Positions 26,051 to 38,222 of a stretch of 64,000 nucleotides of DNA are shown in pieces. This DNA comes from Edolisoma coerulescens (Eukaryota > Chordata > Aves > Passeriformes > Campephagidae): positions 837,125 to 901,124 of the forward strand of contig VWZW01001651.1 in assembly GCA_013397115.1 (NCBI GenBank), given 5' to 3'. Positions within the stretch are counted from its first letter, which is position 1; the number at the start of each line of letters is the position of its first letter. Position numbers and translations under genes: made by a program. The notes beneath the pieces were generated by a model. That model did not search any database, was not told the DNA's origin, and saw only the letters and a program-made list of their open reading frames with translations.

Positions 26051-26439
26051 CTAAATAGCTTGAGAGAAACGCTGATTGAACCAGTAGTACTGCATAGCCA
26101 GTAACACACTGCCAGCCTGGCCTTCTACAGGGTTTGCTGCCAGGGAATTTGAGAACGTATCAGTAATCTAAGAAGCAGAATGAGTGCTACAAATCTCTGT
26201 CAACGAGAAGCGAGGCTTGGGTGGATAAGGTGAAGAAAAGGGTGTGGAATGATTTGAAAGGTTCCTAGTACAAACTGCAAAAAATCTCTGAAATATTCTT
26301 TAGGAAGGTTCTTACCTCGATCAAGGATTTCTACACAAAAGAACAATCTGACCCTTTAATAAAATATTTTTTAAAGGTTTTAATGAATACAAATTAGATT
26401 AGGTAATCAATACTTATTAGTATGTTATATTTTTTATCA

Positions 26440-26640
26440 AATTATATTCAAAAGCAGCCTCTCTCATCCAGTTTGCAATTTCCAGAGTGGGTTCTGATTG
26501 ACATTCCTCTAAACAAAGGACGCCTGATATATGACTGCATTATTGGCATTTTGTCAATGGTAGCAAGTTACAACTTGTCTAATAACTAAAAGCTAATGAT
26601 AATTAGCTCTCGCCAAGTCTTGTAATGTACCCAGTTACTA
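26440..26640. promoter_or_regulatory. Candidate conserved regulatory element
   Basis: This non-repetitive stretch is rich in homeodomain-type cores. It includes the 18-bp inverted repeat AGCTAATGATAATTAGCT at 26591-26608 (7-bp arms around GATA), which presents paired TAAT/ATTA sites. It also has TTGACATTCCTCTAAACAAAGG (SOX-like ACAAAGG) and CATTTTGTCAATGG. On the minus strand a 33-codon frame beginning MPIMQSYIRR is open but ends in a stop. No conservation data are available, so the call is from sequence look only. Confidence 0.25.
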
Positions 26641-29600
26641 TTTAGTACTCAGACTGTAAAAGCAACAGCTCTGTTTTGTGGTATTATAGAAGTTTTAGAA
26701 AAGAACCAAAGATTGCTTGTATACTTTCTGCTCAAGTCAAAAGCAAATTAAACATATCACAATCTTTTGAACTCCTTGATGGCTTGGTCTCAAAATTAGC
26801 ACAAATATAACACAGCTGGGAGACAATACGGTTACTTCTTATTTTTATGGCTTAGCTGAGACAAATTTTTAACTACATAAGTCTTTCAGTTATTCAAAAA
26901 AATATTTTTTTCAGAATAAATTTATAGTCAGATCTATGACTTAGCATCTCATTCAGTAAACACCCAAACCAATGCATCCTGCCCAGAAATGGAAGGAACA
27001 GCTTAACATGAAATAAATGCTGGTTTAAAAAACCCAAAGCATATAACCTCAAAGAAACAATGTAGGACATTCCCTATAGCAAATAAAACTAATTTTGCTG
27101 ATGGAAGCCTCAAAAAGATAGAGATAAGAAAATGTGGAAGACAAAAAAAATATTTTGCAATATGGCACATTCTTTTCTCCATCCATTTGCTGAATAGATA
27201 TCCCAACATCAGTGACAAGAGAAAAATCAAACACAATTGTTTGACAGAGCAAATGTGGTCTATAAAAGGTGAAGCAAATATTTTTGAACACCAGCTGGAA
27301 GATATTCCATTGTGGTAAAATTGGACGCATGCATTCTAGAACATGGCTGGGCAGATGAGAGTCTTCAGGCCACTCAGACCCCTCACTGCACTCGGAGTTA
27401 TGTTTACATGCCACCTGGAAGCACTTTGCTTTTACGGCATTCTAGAACCAAAATGAAGTAGCTTTCCAGAAGCAGGCACAAAGTTAAATATATCCTTCAG
27501 ATAAGTTGCCAGCAGGACAGAACTTGTTACAGTAAGAGAACCAAAAGATAGGCTGTTTAGCAAAGAATCTAAGCATTGTGATGTTTAAGATCTGACCGCC
27601 TCCAAGGCTGGCTTGAGAACGTGGAGGTGTCTGGTTGCCAGGGTGGGACCTGCGTGTCTGAATCACGGTCTCTGCTCTCACCAGCTTGGAGAGGGAAGAC
27701 ACACTGCAGGCTCACAAAAGACTCCTTCTGATCGAAGGTCAGTCTTCAAACTTTGGTTTTGAACCCCTTATGACACAGAGTAATGAGAATGTAAGTCAGT
27801 GGGAAAAAGGTATTTGTCTACACGGAGGTTTCACCTTTTCCTGCTGAGCAAAGAACAGCTGCTTTTTACTATTCATTCTAGATCGTCTTTGTTGGAACTA
27901 TCTACTTTTGATTTAAAAGCCACTGTCCTGATTGGTGGTACAATAGCTGACAAAAATTTGTTTTGTACACAAATACCATTTACTCAGAAAACAGGAGATT
28001 TTCAGGAAATGTTTCTTAAATCATTTCATAACCTTAAAACAATTCAGACCGGATCTCATAAGCACTGAATACTGCTTAAATACAATTTTTCCTTGAGGTT
28101 TTTCATATCCCATTACTTTGCTACCAGTTCTTTCTTTAGTATTTCCGCTCCTGGTTGCTATTGTGTCCTCATCTACATGCCTCTCATTTACACTTTTTGG
28201 TGAAACTTGAAGATATCCCTTGTTTATCATGAAAAAAACCCCCCAACTATCTCAAAGCCTACTTTTATGACACCAGTGCTGTTCTGCATGTTAATTCATA
28301 CTGCCACAACACTATCAGGCCACTGTCAGAGTCTTGGCAAGTCCTGCATCCTTCTGTACTGCCTGCAGCTTTGCCCTACCACCACAGGCTGCCCAGTTCA
28401 TGCTGTCATGAGACTGTTACATGAAAGCCATTAATACCCTTCATTTACAAAAAAAAAAAAAAAATCACTAACCTATCTCATGCTGCCTCACTGATGTTAT
28501 GTTATTGCTGTGTGAAAAACTTTCCTTTGCCCAGTCATATTTGTCCCTGGCTGTCTTTGAAGTTTCTTCTGAAGGCAAAGAATTTCTTTATAAAACACCC
28601 ACCAAAACAAATAACATCTTCCCCAACACAGTCAAATGTTTATGTGGTGAAAATTTTTGTATTTGTGAGCATTCAGAATTTTAATCATAATTTCTTTGAC
28701 ATGCAGAAATAAACAGTGTGTGTGAAGTAGCATCCTTTAGAAAATAGAATCCCAAATAAAAAAGAAGTCAATAGAAGGCTCTGTTCCCTGCTAAATTAAT
28801 TACAATGGGAGTCATCAGAATTTAACAGCACTGATAGGTTTATTTTCATGCCTGCCTTCACTCTGGCAATTCTTCCCAAAAGAACCAATGCTGCGGGTGG
28901 GTTTGAATGGCTTCCCCCCACCACCAAAGACGCACACACACACACACAAAAAAAAGATCCAAAATCAAAACTTCACCCCACAGGGAGTACTGGTGCTTAC
29001 ATTCAACTAAATGACATTAATAATCCCTTAACAGAAGCATTTCACCTCTGACACCCTCTTCTGCCCCAATGCATTGAACTGTAGTGCATCCATGTACTAC
29101 ATCCACATTGATCCTGCTGAAGCACAAGCTGAAGTTGACGTGGTTTCTATCATCAAGCAAGCACAAGTCTGGGATAAGGGTACTGAAGCAGGAATGCCTA
29201 TGTCCCAAGAATAGCTGGCCACAGGTCTGAGGGGCAAGGCACAGAAGAGAAATACAGGAAAAGGATTGATATCAGACAGTTAAACAAGCTAACTCACAAT
29301 TCTTGGGAGGCCTAAATAGCTACAGGTTTGATGGTTAACATACTCAATGTCTGTTGGTACCAAAAAAGAACTCTGAGGATAATTTTCAAGAGGTGTTTCA
29401 GATTGCTTCAAGAAGAATGCTGTCTCTGGTGGTCACCTCTAGCTAAAGTCAGCTCAGAGACAGGATATTTTGCTTACTACAGCATAATTTCTCTGGTACG
29501 GTTAATCATGCTCTTTCCAATTATTATGGAAAAACATATCAGGCATGTTTGACTGTTATAAACAACACCAGTCTATTACCCACAACAACAACAATTTTCC

Positions 29601-29910
29601 AAGACATCAGTAAATCACTGTATCCCAGCTGTGTGCCAGCTCTTTTTGGCACTTACTTGTTGAACTGAATTTCTCACGCAAGAGGCGTTTGTGTGAGGAG
29701 ACAAGGAAGTGTTCTCAGCTTGAGCTAGCAACAAGAGGAAAGGCAGCACTGCCATGAGAGCAGATACACACAGGACAAAGAACTGGAATGATCCTTAAAG
29801 GCAGAGATGAAAAGTTTGAACTTGATTAAACTGAAAACTTAGATTAGAGATAAAGAAACTCAAAGAGAAAGGACATGTGACCAGTAAAAAAGGCAAGGAA
29901 CTTAAGACAA
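26641..29910. other. Unique sequence, no gene identified
   Basis: No recognised protein family. Minus-strand frames at 27414-27003 are open but lack known motifs. Around 27590-27720 the DNA is richer in G+C and has splice-like strings on both strands (for example CTG/GTGAGAG on the minus strand), without a complete exon. It also holds an A run near 28448-28464 and a short CA tract near 28931-28947. Confidence 0.45.
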
Positions 29911-30262
29911 TTCACATCTTCGTTAATGGTCTAGATGACGGGGCAGGGTGTACCCTCAGCAAACGTGCTGATAGCAGAGACCGATGACTCTTCCTGCAAC
30001 TGGGAGGTGTGGCTGACACACCAGAGGGTCACGTCCAGAGGAACCTTGACAGCCTGACAGGAACCTCATTAAGTTGAGCAAGGAGAAGTGCAAACTCCTG
30101 CACCAACATAATACTAGGAATCACCCAGCTGGAAAGCAGCTTGGCATAAAAGGACCTAGGAATCCTAGTGGACACTAAGTTGAACGTGAGCCAGCAATAT
30201 GCAATTGCAGCAAAAAAGGCAGATGGTATTCCAGGCTGCATTAGAGAATCTGTACAGCCACG
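29911..30262 (+). mobile_element. CR1 LINE fragment, reverse transcriptase part
   Basis: Plus-strand translation follows CR1 RT from just before the catalytic motif onward: HIFVNGLDDGAGCTLSK, then RADS where the family has FADD, then LDSLTGTSLS, KDLGILVDTKLNVSQQ, then AIAAKKADGIPGCIRES. The active-site aspartates are lost or shifted and several stops interrupt the frame. No CR1 3' tail follows; the sequence runs into an A tract at about 30304-30317. The second half (from 30123) is present again after the N at 30616. Confidence 0.8.
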
Positions 30263-30615
30263 TTAGAAATTGACTGACTTAATCTGCACATAGGTTAGGA
30301 ATTTAAAAAAAAAAAAAAGATAATACGACAAGCAAAGAAAGAATTTTAACTCCAGGGACACAGTAATGCTGGGGACACATAGGCTTTCTTTAGGCAGATG
30401 AAGCAATCAGAACTGGAAAAATTTAGGGAGAAATTTTGGGAGAAACATTTTATAGCCCTTTTTCCCTGCACAATTTTATTTCAAATGAATGAGATACTTG
30501 TGAGCACTGCAGACATTGTGTGAAACAAACTTCAGCCCTGCTAATCTTTGTACCTTTTTCCCCTCACCCTGGGTACATTGGGAACATTTTAAATACTTAG
30601 ATTGGAAGTTCCCTT
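30123..30615 (+). repeat. Direct duplication, copy 1 (493 bp)
   Basis: This segment, beginning ACCCAGCTGGAAAGCAGC and ending TTGGAAGTTCCCTT, is repeated at 30617-31108. By reading, the only difference is one A in a homopolymer (14 versus 13). A single N at 30616 separates the copies. Near-perfect identity and the N between them point to an assembly or scaffolding error (overlapping contig ends not merged) rather than a biological duplication. Confidence 0.95.
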
Positions 30616-30616
30616 N

Positions 30617-31108
30617 ACCCAGCTGGAAAGCAGCTTGGCATAAAAGGACCTAGGAATCCTAGTGGACACTAAGTTGAACGTGAGCCAGCAATATGCAATT
30701 GCAGCAAAAAAGGCAGATGGTATTCCAGGCTGCATTAGAGAATCTGTACAGCCACGTTAGAAATTGACTGACTTAATCTGCACATAGGTTAGGAATTTAA
30801 AAAAAAAAAAAGATAATACGACAAGCAAAGAAAGAATTTTAACTCCAGGGACACAGTAATGCTGGGGACACATAGGCTTTCTTTAGGCAGATGAAGCAAT
30901 CAGAACTGGAAAAATTTAGGGAGAAATTTTGGGAGAAACATTTTATAGCCCTTTTTCCCTGCACAATTTTATTTCAAATGAATGAGATACTTGTGAGCAC
31001 TGCAGACATTGTGTGAAACAAACTTCAGCCCTGCTAATCTTTGTACCTTTTTCCCCTCACCCTGGGTACATTGGGAACATTTTAAATACTTAGATTGGAA
31101 GTTCCCTT
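30617..31108 (+). repeat. Direct duplication, copy 2 (492 bp)
   Basis: Second copy of the 30123-30615 segment, one A shorter. It continues smoothly into TTACCCATACAGGACAAC, so this copy joins the true downstream sequence while copy 1 joins the true upstream sequence. Its first 140 or so bases are CR1 RT sequence (KDLGILVDTKLNVSQQ onward) and should not be counted as an independent CR1 insertion. Confidence 0.95.
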
Positions 31109-31391
31109 TTACCCATACAGGACAACTTCCTAAGAGGGACCAATCGTACCCTTGCCAGTTACTGTGAAATATGTCACACATCTGCCTGTCATAGCCAACA
31201 CAGGTCTCCTAACAATTAGACCAGATCTCAGAGATAACAGTGAATCACAACCATAACCCTCGTGTCTGCCATCTTTACACTTGTCTTGGGGTGACTTTAT
31301 GATGTGTATCCCCTATCGACAGGCTCTATGTCCAGACATGAACCCTGTGCTTTTCTGTGCCTTTAAACTGAGCCTGGGGCGGGGGCGGGGG
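31109..31391. other. Unique sequence ending in a G-rich run
   Basis: No gene seen. The stretch ends at 31376-31391 with GGGGCGGGGGCGGGGG, three G runs directly before the gap. A fourth run inside the gap would complete a canonical G-quadruplex pattern. Confidence 0.6.
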
Positions 31392-31500
31392 NNNNNNNNN
31401 NNNNNNNNNNNNNNNNNNNNNNNNNNNNNNNNNNNNNNNNNNNNNNNNNNNNNNNNNNNNNNNNNNNNNNNNNNNNNNNNNNNNNNNNNNNNNNNNNNNN
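31392..31500. other. Assembly gap (109 N)
   Basis: Unbroken run of N. The left flank is an extreme G/C run, so loss of coverage at a G-rich sequence is the likely cause. Any translation across it is meaningless. Confidence 1.
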
Positions 31501-31872
31501 CTCCCTTTTCACATTCCTCCGAGGAATATTTCTTTCCTGAACCTGGTGGGGGAGGGGCAGTTGTAACCTGCCTTCTATCAGAGGATATTTTCCTCCAAAT
31601 TTGTCTCAAACCCTGACAACACTAATCTGGGGAGAGGGAGAAACCTTCAGAATGGAAAAGAGCTGAAATACACAATTAAAGAACACCCCTGATTTACTTC
31701 ATTTGTTATACATGGAGCAGAATCACCTAATATGCTGTTATACCTAGATCATCAGTGAGACTGGGCACTGTAAGGAAAGGCGAGATAAAATTACTGGGTA
31801 TCTGTTGCATGACAACTTCATCATAAATAGATATATGGAATAAGACTTCCTCAGAATAGGGCCCCCAAGAAA

Positions 31873-31890
31873 GGGGGGGGGGGGGGGGGN
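31873..31890. repeat. Poly-G tract (17 G) next to an N
   Basis: Seventeen consecutive G at 31873-31889 followed by one N at 31890. Real length is uncertain because homopolymer G is poorly sequenced. It lies less than 500 bp from the larger G-flanked gap, so both probably reflect the same technical problem. Confidence 0.85.
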
Positions 31891-34800
31891 TCTCTGACAC
31901 TGCTTATCCTTCTGCTCTTCTTCCCAAACAGTATTAACCATGATCTTAGACAAGACCTTCTTCAAGGTGCTATTATATGTAACTCCTCTATTATTGTTGG
32001 GTTGTTTTAGCACCATATAGTTGCTCTCTGTGTGATTCCATGAAACTATTCTGTGTTTGTTTAGACTTTCAATTTGTATAGAACCTTAATCAAAAAGATT
32101 AGCTAGAAAGAGATAAGTGCATTTCCTTGTTTCCCAAAACCACCACTGCTATCATAATCCAAAAGATGCATCATGGAAGTACTAAAGAATACTTGCGATT
32201 CAAGTCAGCAAAAGAAAAGGGGTCCCATCCACATACAAAATTTAAAAATTATTTGAAGATGGTAAATTACATTCTTCTGAAGACAAGCTTTTTCTAAGCT
32301 TATTTTGAAGCCACAGTCAGAGTCCTGCTCTGCTCACCTCCAATCTCCTGCACAGTAGGAATAGGTTGAGCTGTATTGATCCTAATTTCATACATGGACA
32401 TACAATGTAGCTGAAATCAGGAGTTATTTTAAAATTCTTTTCCATGTTAATAAAGTAGAAGACCTAGAAAAAGTCTGTCGGTCTCAATGACTCAAAGCTA
32501 CTGATAACTCCATGTTTCTGTACTGAAATCTTTTCACTCTGCTAGCCCAGAAAGAATGGCCAACATACCCAAAGATGTTTGATGCAAATGGATTGTTTCT
32601 CCCTTATTCTGTCCAGCACATGCAAAGACCTAATTTCCCTCACTTCATGACTTGTTTGAGTGCACCACCTAATTTTTATTCCTTTCTATGTGGTCTGAAT
32701 TTACCATTAAAATATTTTTAATATCTGACTGCAATAGCTCAGAATTGATCCGAGTATCCGATTTCAGAGCTTGCTTTCCTTGCTTGAAATGGATTTGAAT
32801 CTTGATTCCTTCCATTTTTCCCATGAGAAAGCTCATGAAGTGTGCAGGCTGACAGGAGCTGGTGTTGGTGAGAAGTTTTTGAAAAACAAGCAGAGGCTGT
32901 TAGAATGAAAATCAGTCTTTGGGTTTTCTTTTTACTTTACTGTTTTCAGGGACCTCATAAGAGGAGCAAAGTGGCTGCATTCCTGTTTACCTAATCTGGG
33001 AAGGTGGTAAAGACCAGCAAAATGAAAAGACAATTCTGTTGAGTAAAGGTCTCTCTCAGTAAAAAAATGCTGGTTCCCTGGTAGGAAAGACATGTTTAAC
33101 CTCATTAGTGACAGAGGCTGGAGCTACATGGTGAGGAATTTCTGGCTTTATAAACTTTGAGTGAAAGTCTAGCACAAATAAAATTAGAAAATGGCTAAGA
33201 AGTTCTTTATCATTTGCTTATTTCTTTCCAGGATTCCTGTCCAACAATTCCTTAAGCTGAGAGTGATGACCTGGGCATGAGGAGTCTGTAGTGGTAACTA
33301 GAAAACAAAACTCAGTCTTTAAGTCATGATAACCCACAGCAGTATTTTGTGACAACAGCTGGGTATTTCCTCCATTACTTGAATGCAACAAAAGGCTATC
33401 TTTCTATTGCTGTCTTTCAAGCAGTCTGGGGAGGGTTGTAAACCTATTGGCATAGAGATATGCTGGAATATGCAAGCACTATCTTAAGCATGGTTAACAC
33501 TTGGGCTAAGTGTGTGACTTTGCTGCTTTCGAGCTCTGGTTTAGTCTGCTAGCATTCCTGTGCAAAGGAAGTAGGAACTCTTTGGGAATTACGTGCATGT
33601 ACAGCTGCACGCCCTACAAGTTCAAGCCACATTTATGGTCCATTCCTCTCAATTCTGATCTTTCACGCTGCACTCCACTGAGAGGAAGAGGGTAACAGGC
33701 ACTGAAGATTATCACTATAGCTGCATTTCAGGAGGGCATGAGGAAAATGTGTGTTCATCTCATATATCTGTTACTGTATGCCCTTTTGGGATAGCCGTCC
33801 CACAAATCTGGGCTCACATTGAATCTGTTTGTAGGCACCAGTTATATTCCCTAGATTTGGCAGGAGGCACAGCTTGAAAAACAGAAGAGGTAGAGAAGTG
33901 ACTCAGTTCTGCAATCAGAGACAGGGCTGGTGGAGCAATAGGTAGGGTGTTTCTTTACATGGGGCTCTACCTTTCATTTGTAGGTTGAGAAATGCTGTTT
34001 TCTTCAAACTATTTTTGCTCCAGATTAGGGAACAAGGACTCAAAGCAGCAACACCAGCTCCAATTCAGTTCTGTTTCATTCCCCTCCTGTGAGAAAAAAT
34101 AGCGACCAGGTATGTTTCTGCTCAGAATGCTCTGCAAAAAACTGTACTCTGTGCAGAGGTAGCTGAACTTCCAGCTGAAACAACAAAATGGCAGGAAGAA
34201 CTGATCTTTCCCCTATGGCTCTCTTGTCTTTTCCCACACTCATTTTTTCTCCACCAAAAAAAAAATTTCGAGGAAGAGGAAGATAATTATGCCCTTGCAA
34301 AAGGAAGTTGAGACAAAGAATTAGCCTCCTAAAGTCAAGCAATTTTACCATGCAACTAGAAACTGGATAAAACGCTGTCCCAGGATGCTGGTTTAAAGAA
34401 AACCTTAAGATGTTAGAATAGCCCTTGTAAAAATGCTGCCAAAATTTTGATTTGATAATAAGCTATGAGTGCAGACAAAAAAAGGAGGGAATGACGGGGC
34501 ATGGAGCATTCTACCACCACTGTATCTGATCCTGGTACCAAGCTAAAAATGGGATGAAGTCACAGATTTGTGCATCTATTGGGGGAAAAAAACATTTCCT
34601 GTGGGTAAAATTCATATCTCTCTGGAAATACTACATCTGATGCATATGTCGTTCAGCAGCATTGCAAATTCTCTTCTGGAAGCCCACAGATAAAAACAGT
34701 TTCCTCAGAGAAATCAAGATAAATCTTTGCTTCTCACGCACATCTCAGATTCTGCCCAAAATGAATGAGGGAATAAGGACAATTAGAAGAAGAAAAAGCT

Positions 34801-35348
34801 TCAATTAGCATACAAATATCTTGGTAATCAGGCAATAATAGCAAAGGAAATGCAGAAAAAATATATGACAGTTTAATGGGGAATTCTTACAATATTATAT
34901 TTGGTAAGATTTATTGAAGTGTGTATGTGACATTTTAATGAGGTTGTCCCAACATTCAGTATTTTTAAAGTTTGCTTGAGTATAGTAGGAATTCTTTATA
35001 TTAATGAATTGTGACCAGGGGTTTGTGTTTTGTTCACGGAACAAGTCACAGTTTCTGCACATGCTCACTAAAACGCACACTAACGTTTAATATTTTTCTT
35101 ACAATTTCTTCTGTTTATTAAAATCCATATAATGTTGTTTTCATTTGAAAATATAAAGGAAAGAGATAATGACACAAAGAGGAATGGCTGCTCTTTCAAA
35201 TGTGAGCTTAACCATAGGGGCTAAAATGTCTAAAACAACTTCTTTCAGTTAAGAGTAGCTCAGTACATGCTATTATGAATCAAGTACCTTATGAAATTAC
35301 TCTGTAGACACCAATTACTTACACAGTACATAATGCATTTTTCTGCTA
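31891..35348. other. Unique sequence, no gene seen
   Basis: Somewhat less AT-rich in parts (33.4-33.7 kb) but without an open frame of recognised family. No LINE motif or tail was found. Confidence 0.5.
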
Positions 35349-35665
35349 GGTAAAAATTAAGTCTCAGCAATGAAACCACCATGCCCGATAATTTGCACAA
35401 GAAAAATGGAAAGAGGATACATAAATTAGTGGAACAGACAAAAGCCTTATGCTCTGATTTCAGCCAAAACTTAAATCTTAGCAGAAGTAAGTTCAGTGGT
35501 CTCAGAACTGAAGTCACCGTACCCAACAATTTGTGCAAGAGAAAAAAAAAAGGGCATACATAAATTGGTGGAACAAACGAAAGCCCTTTCTGCTGCACTC
35601 CAATTTCAACCAGCTCTTAAACCCTCGTGGAAATGAGTTTGGTGATTTCAGCTGAATTTCACAGT
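35349..35665 (+). repeat. Diverged tandem repeat, about 136-bp period, 2.3 copies
   Basis: Unit 1 (from about 35349) contains AGTCTCAGCAATGAAACCACC, ATAATTTGCACAAGAAAAAT, ACATAAATTAGTGGAACAGA and AAAGCC. Unit 2 (from about 35487) contains GGTCTCAGAACTGAAGTCAC, ACAATTTGTGCAAGAGAAAA, ACATAAATTGGTGGAACAAA and AAAGCC. A third, partial unit begins near 35625 (GTGGAAATGAGTTTGGTGAT) and fades by 35665. In the minus direction the two full units give parallel peptides (SFVPPIYVCPFFFLLHKLLG and AFVCSTNLCILFPFFLCKLS), which reflects the DNA repeat and not a gene. The units differ at many positions, so the tandem is old. I cannot assign it to a known family. Confidence 0.8.
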
Positions 35666-38222
35666 TAACATCAGAAAACTAGTTTCAATTATTAGCTACA
35701 ATTTCATTTGATTAAAAGCCCCTAATCTGGAGATGCCCAGGACTCTGCTAGCTTGTAAATTAAGTTAACATTTTCCTTCACCTCAAGACAGGAGGATTGC
35801 TCAGAGCTAGGATTCAATGCACCACGTGTTTTACAAAGATAAACAAGTGCCTTATGTTACTTTTATACTTTAACCTTCATGAGCCACAAAGTATTCCTCT
35901 CAAAATATTTAAATATTGTTCTCTGATTGCTATTAGGCATCCACCACACTTCGGGGGAGTCTGGAAAGCAGGAACAACTCTTTTTATCAGAGGTCGCTGT
36001 CAATGTACCAGACAGAACCTAGACCCAGAGTACCCCTCTCTCCCCCCACCATATGAGCACACACAGAAGGGAGAGGATGTGAGAGAAGTTAAGCACTGCC
36101 ACCTTTATATAAATCTAGTGACTCTTCTTCCCCAGCCTCATATTCAGTTGAGCTAGAGGATATGTTTAAATGCAGTTGATAAGACAAACAGATATAAGCT
36201 TCACAGAAGTATAAAATACAGCATCTTCTATGCCACATGCTTTTTTTTAAAAAAAGGATACAGTACAAAATTTTCTTTTTCTATAAAATTTGCAGTATTT
36301 GAAACTATGTACCTATAATTTAAAGAAAAATTCTAGTAAAGCCCATTTTTTATTCTTTCAGTTAGGCACAAAAAAAAGCTGACATATGGAAGGGAGCTGT
36401 GAACAGAGAAAAGATGCACCTTTGGTCATTATGCCCTAGAATAACTTAAGAAGTGTCACTCAGGATTGGTGCTGGATGCTCTGCAACGCAGTAGGGGAAT
36501 TAGATCTGTTATCATTCTTCCTACTCTAATAAAAAAATACAGAAGGAGTCAAACAAGCCATGAGAAATTAACACAAAATAAAAGCATTTGGAAAAATCCA
36601 GAACCCATTTGCACTGGCAGCCCCTTTGTTATTAATGATTCCAGTGCCCATGAATACTTTTGGCCCTTGCCCTTGTCTGGTGCAACTGACTGATGGAATA
36701 CTCACAACACAGAAAACAGCTACAGAAAATACAATATTTTCAATCTACTTCCCTGGGAACTTGCAAATCTTTGTGAAATCATACATCCACAGGACTGTAT
36801 CACTTGTAGGACAATGCCAAAGATTTTGAAGAACATTAACCTGCATAAACTTGGCCTATCAATAAAGTTAAACTGCAGCTGCTTTTACAGTGGAGGCATT
36901 CACAATAGTTTTCTATTCATTTCACTACTCTGTATTACACTACTACTCTGACTTTTTTCTCTTTGTGTGTGTTATTCATCTGGACAAGATCTTTTTTCAC
37001 TGGGAATAACAGAAAGTATGGGATTTATTGCTATAATGAAGTTCTTTCAAATCTCTGTTTTCTCTCTCTAAAGGACAGGAGGATAGGCGTTCATCTCATC
37101 AGGCAGCTTATTAGGATTAGCACTGAGTAAGACACCACAGAATGTCAAGCCTATCAGTTACTAAACATGCATCATACAAACTTTGTCTTTGCGAGAACCT
37201 CTGCTCTGCATTTGTCATCCACCTGAATAATTAACAAGTACATGCTGCCTGCCAGCAGCTTAGGGAATTAATTTTCCCAGATTAAATGCAGATCACGTCT
37301 GCAAAAAACTCAGACCACACACATGCTGCACTACTACCTTTCAAACATTAAAAGCAAGGAAACAAGTTTTATTATGGTCTCAGCTGAGTCTGACCTAAAA
37401 CTTATTTATTATAGGTATGACTTCATAATGATTATGAAGTGGTCAGAGAGGTTTTAACACCCAACTCATGCAACAAGCCAACAACGAATTCTCTTTTGCT
37501 GGCATGAGAAGCTATTTAAATAAATCTCCACTCTAGAGTTGCTTCACTGTTTAATGCTATTCTATTCCCAAAATACTGAGACAGTCATAGGGAAAATCTA
37601 ATGTCTGTAAACACTGAGGGTTTTGTGAACTTCAAGTATTTACTCTAGGCTCTTTAAAAATAGATTTAGAGATGACAACTGCAGCATGCAGTAACATGTA
37701 TATTGATGCCAGGGACTAAAAACAAATGAGGTACCTCATTACCTGATATTTTCTGTGATCTAAGACAACACTTGCCCCAAAATCAGAGGCCTGATAGAGA
37801 TTGACTTTTATTTGAAATTATAAATATGACTGACTATTGAAAAAGATGATGAAAAACATCCTTTTACGCTATGCTTAATAAAATTGTTATTTTATATGAT
37901 ATAGGAATATTTATAATGATCTTAGGAAACTATGTTCTCTTAGAAGTATCTGAGTAGACAAAGGATTGAGACTTACAGCTTCCAAGACACCCTTTCTGAA
38001 TGGCCATTCCTCAATGTACGGCCAGGTAAGCAGCAATATGATGTAGTTGGGAGATACCATTTGCCATGAGCCTCTACCAGTTCAGTACCTAATAAGTATA
38101 ACAACCCAAAGAAGTTAAAGAGGTACACAAAAAACCTGCAATCGTTGTTCCCAAACAAAAAGGACGGGAAATAAACCAAGTACACAGATGAACTTAATGT
38201 GCTAAATTTCTTAGGATGTGAG
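35666..38222. other. Unique sequence, no gene seen
   Basis: No recognised coding or repeat content. A homeodomain-rich string (CAATTATTAGCTAC, TTGATTAAAAGCCCCTAATC) lies near 35685-35732, and GGGAATTAATTTTCCC near 37263-37278 is a near-palindrome. Neither is strong enough for a functional call. Confidence 0.45.

Noticed and set aside
30617..30755. A second CR1 RT fragment
   Set aside because: It is part of the near-exact duplicated block across the N at 30616 and is most likely an assembly copy of the fragment at 29911.
31281..31616. Open frames running through the N gap on both strands
   Set aside because: The translation crosses 109 unknown bases, so the apparent length is an artefact.
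35260..35598. 112-codon minus-strand open frame with an internally repeated peptide
   Set aside because: The peptide repeat follows from the 136-bp DNA tandem; it is hydrophobic only because of A-rich plus-strand DNA.
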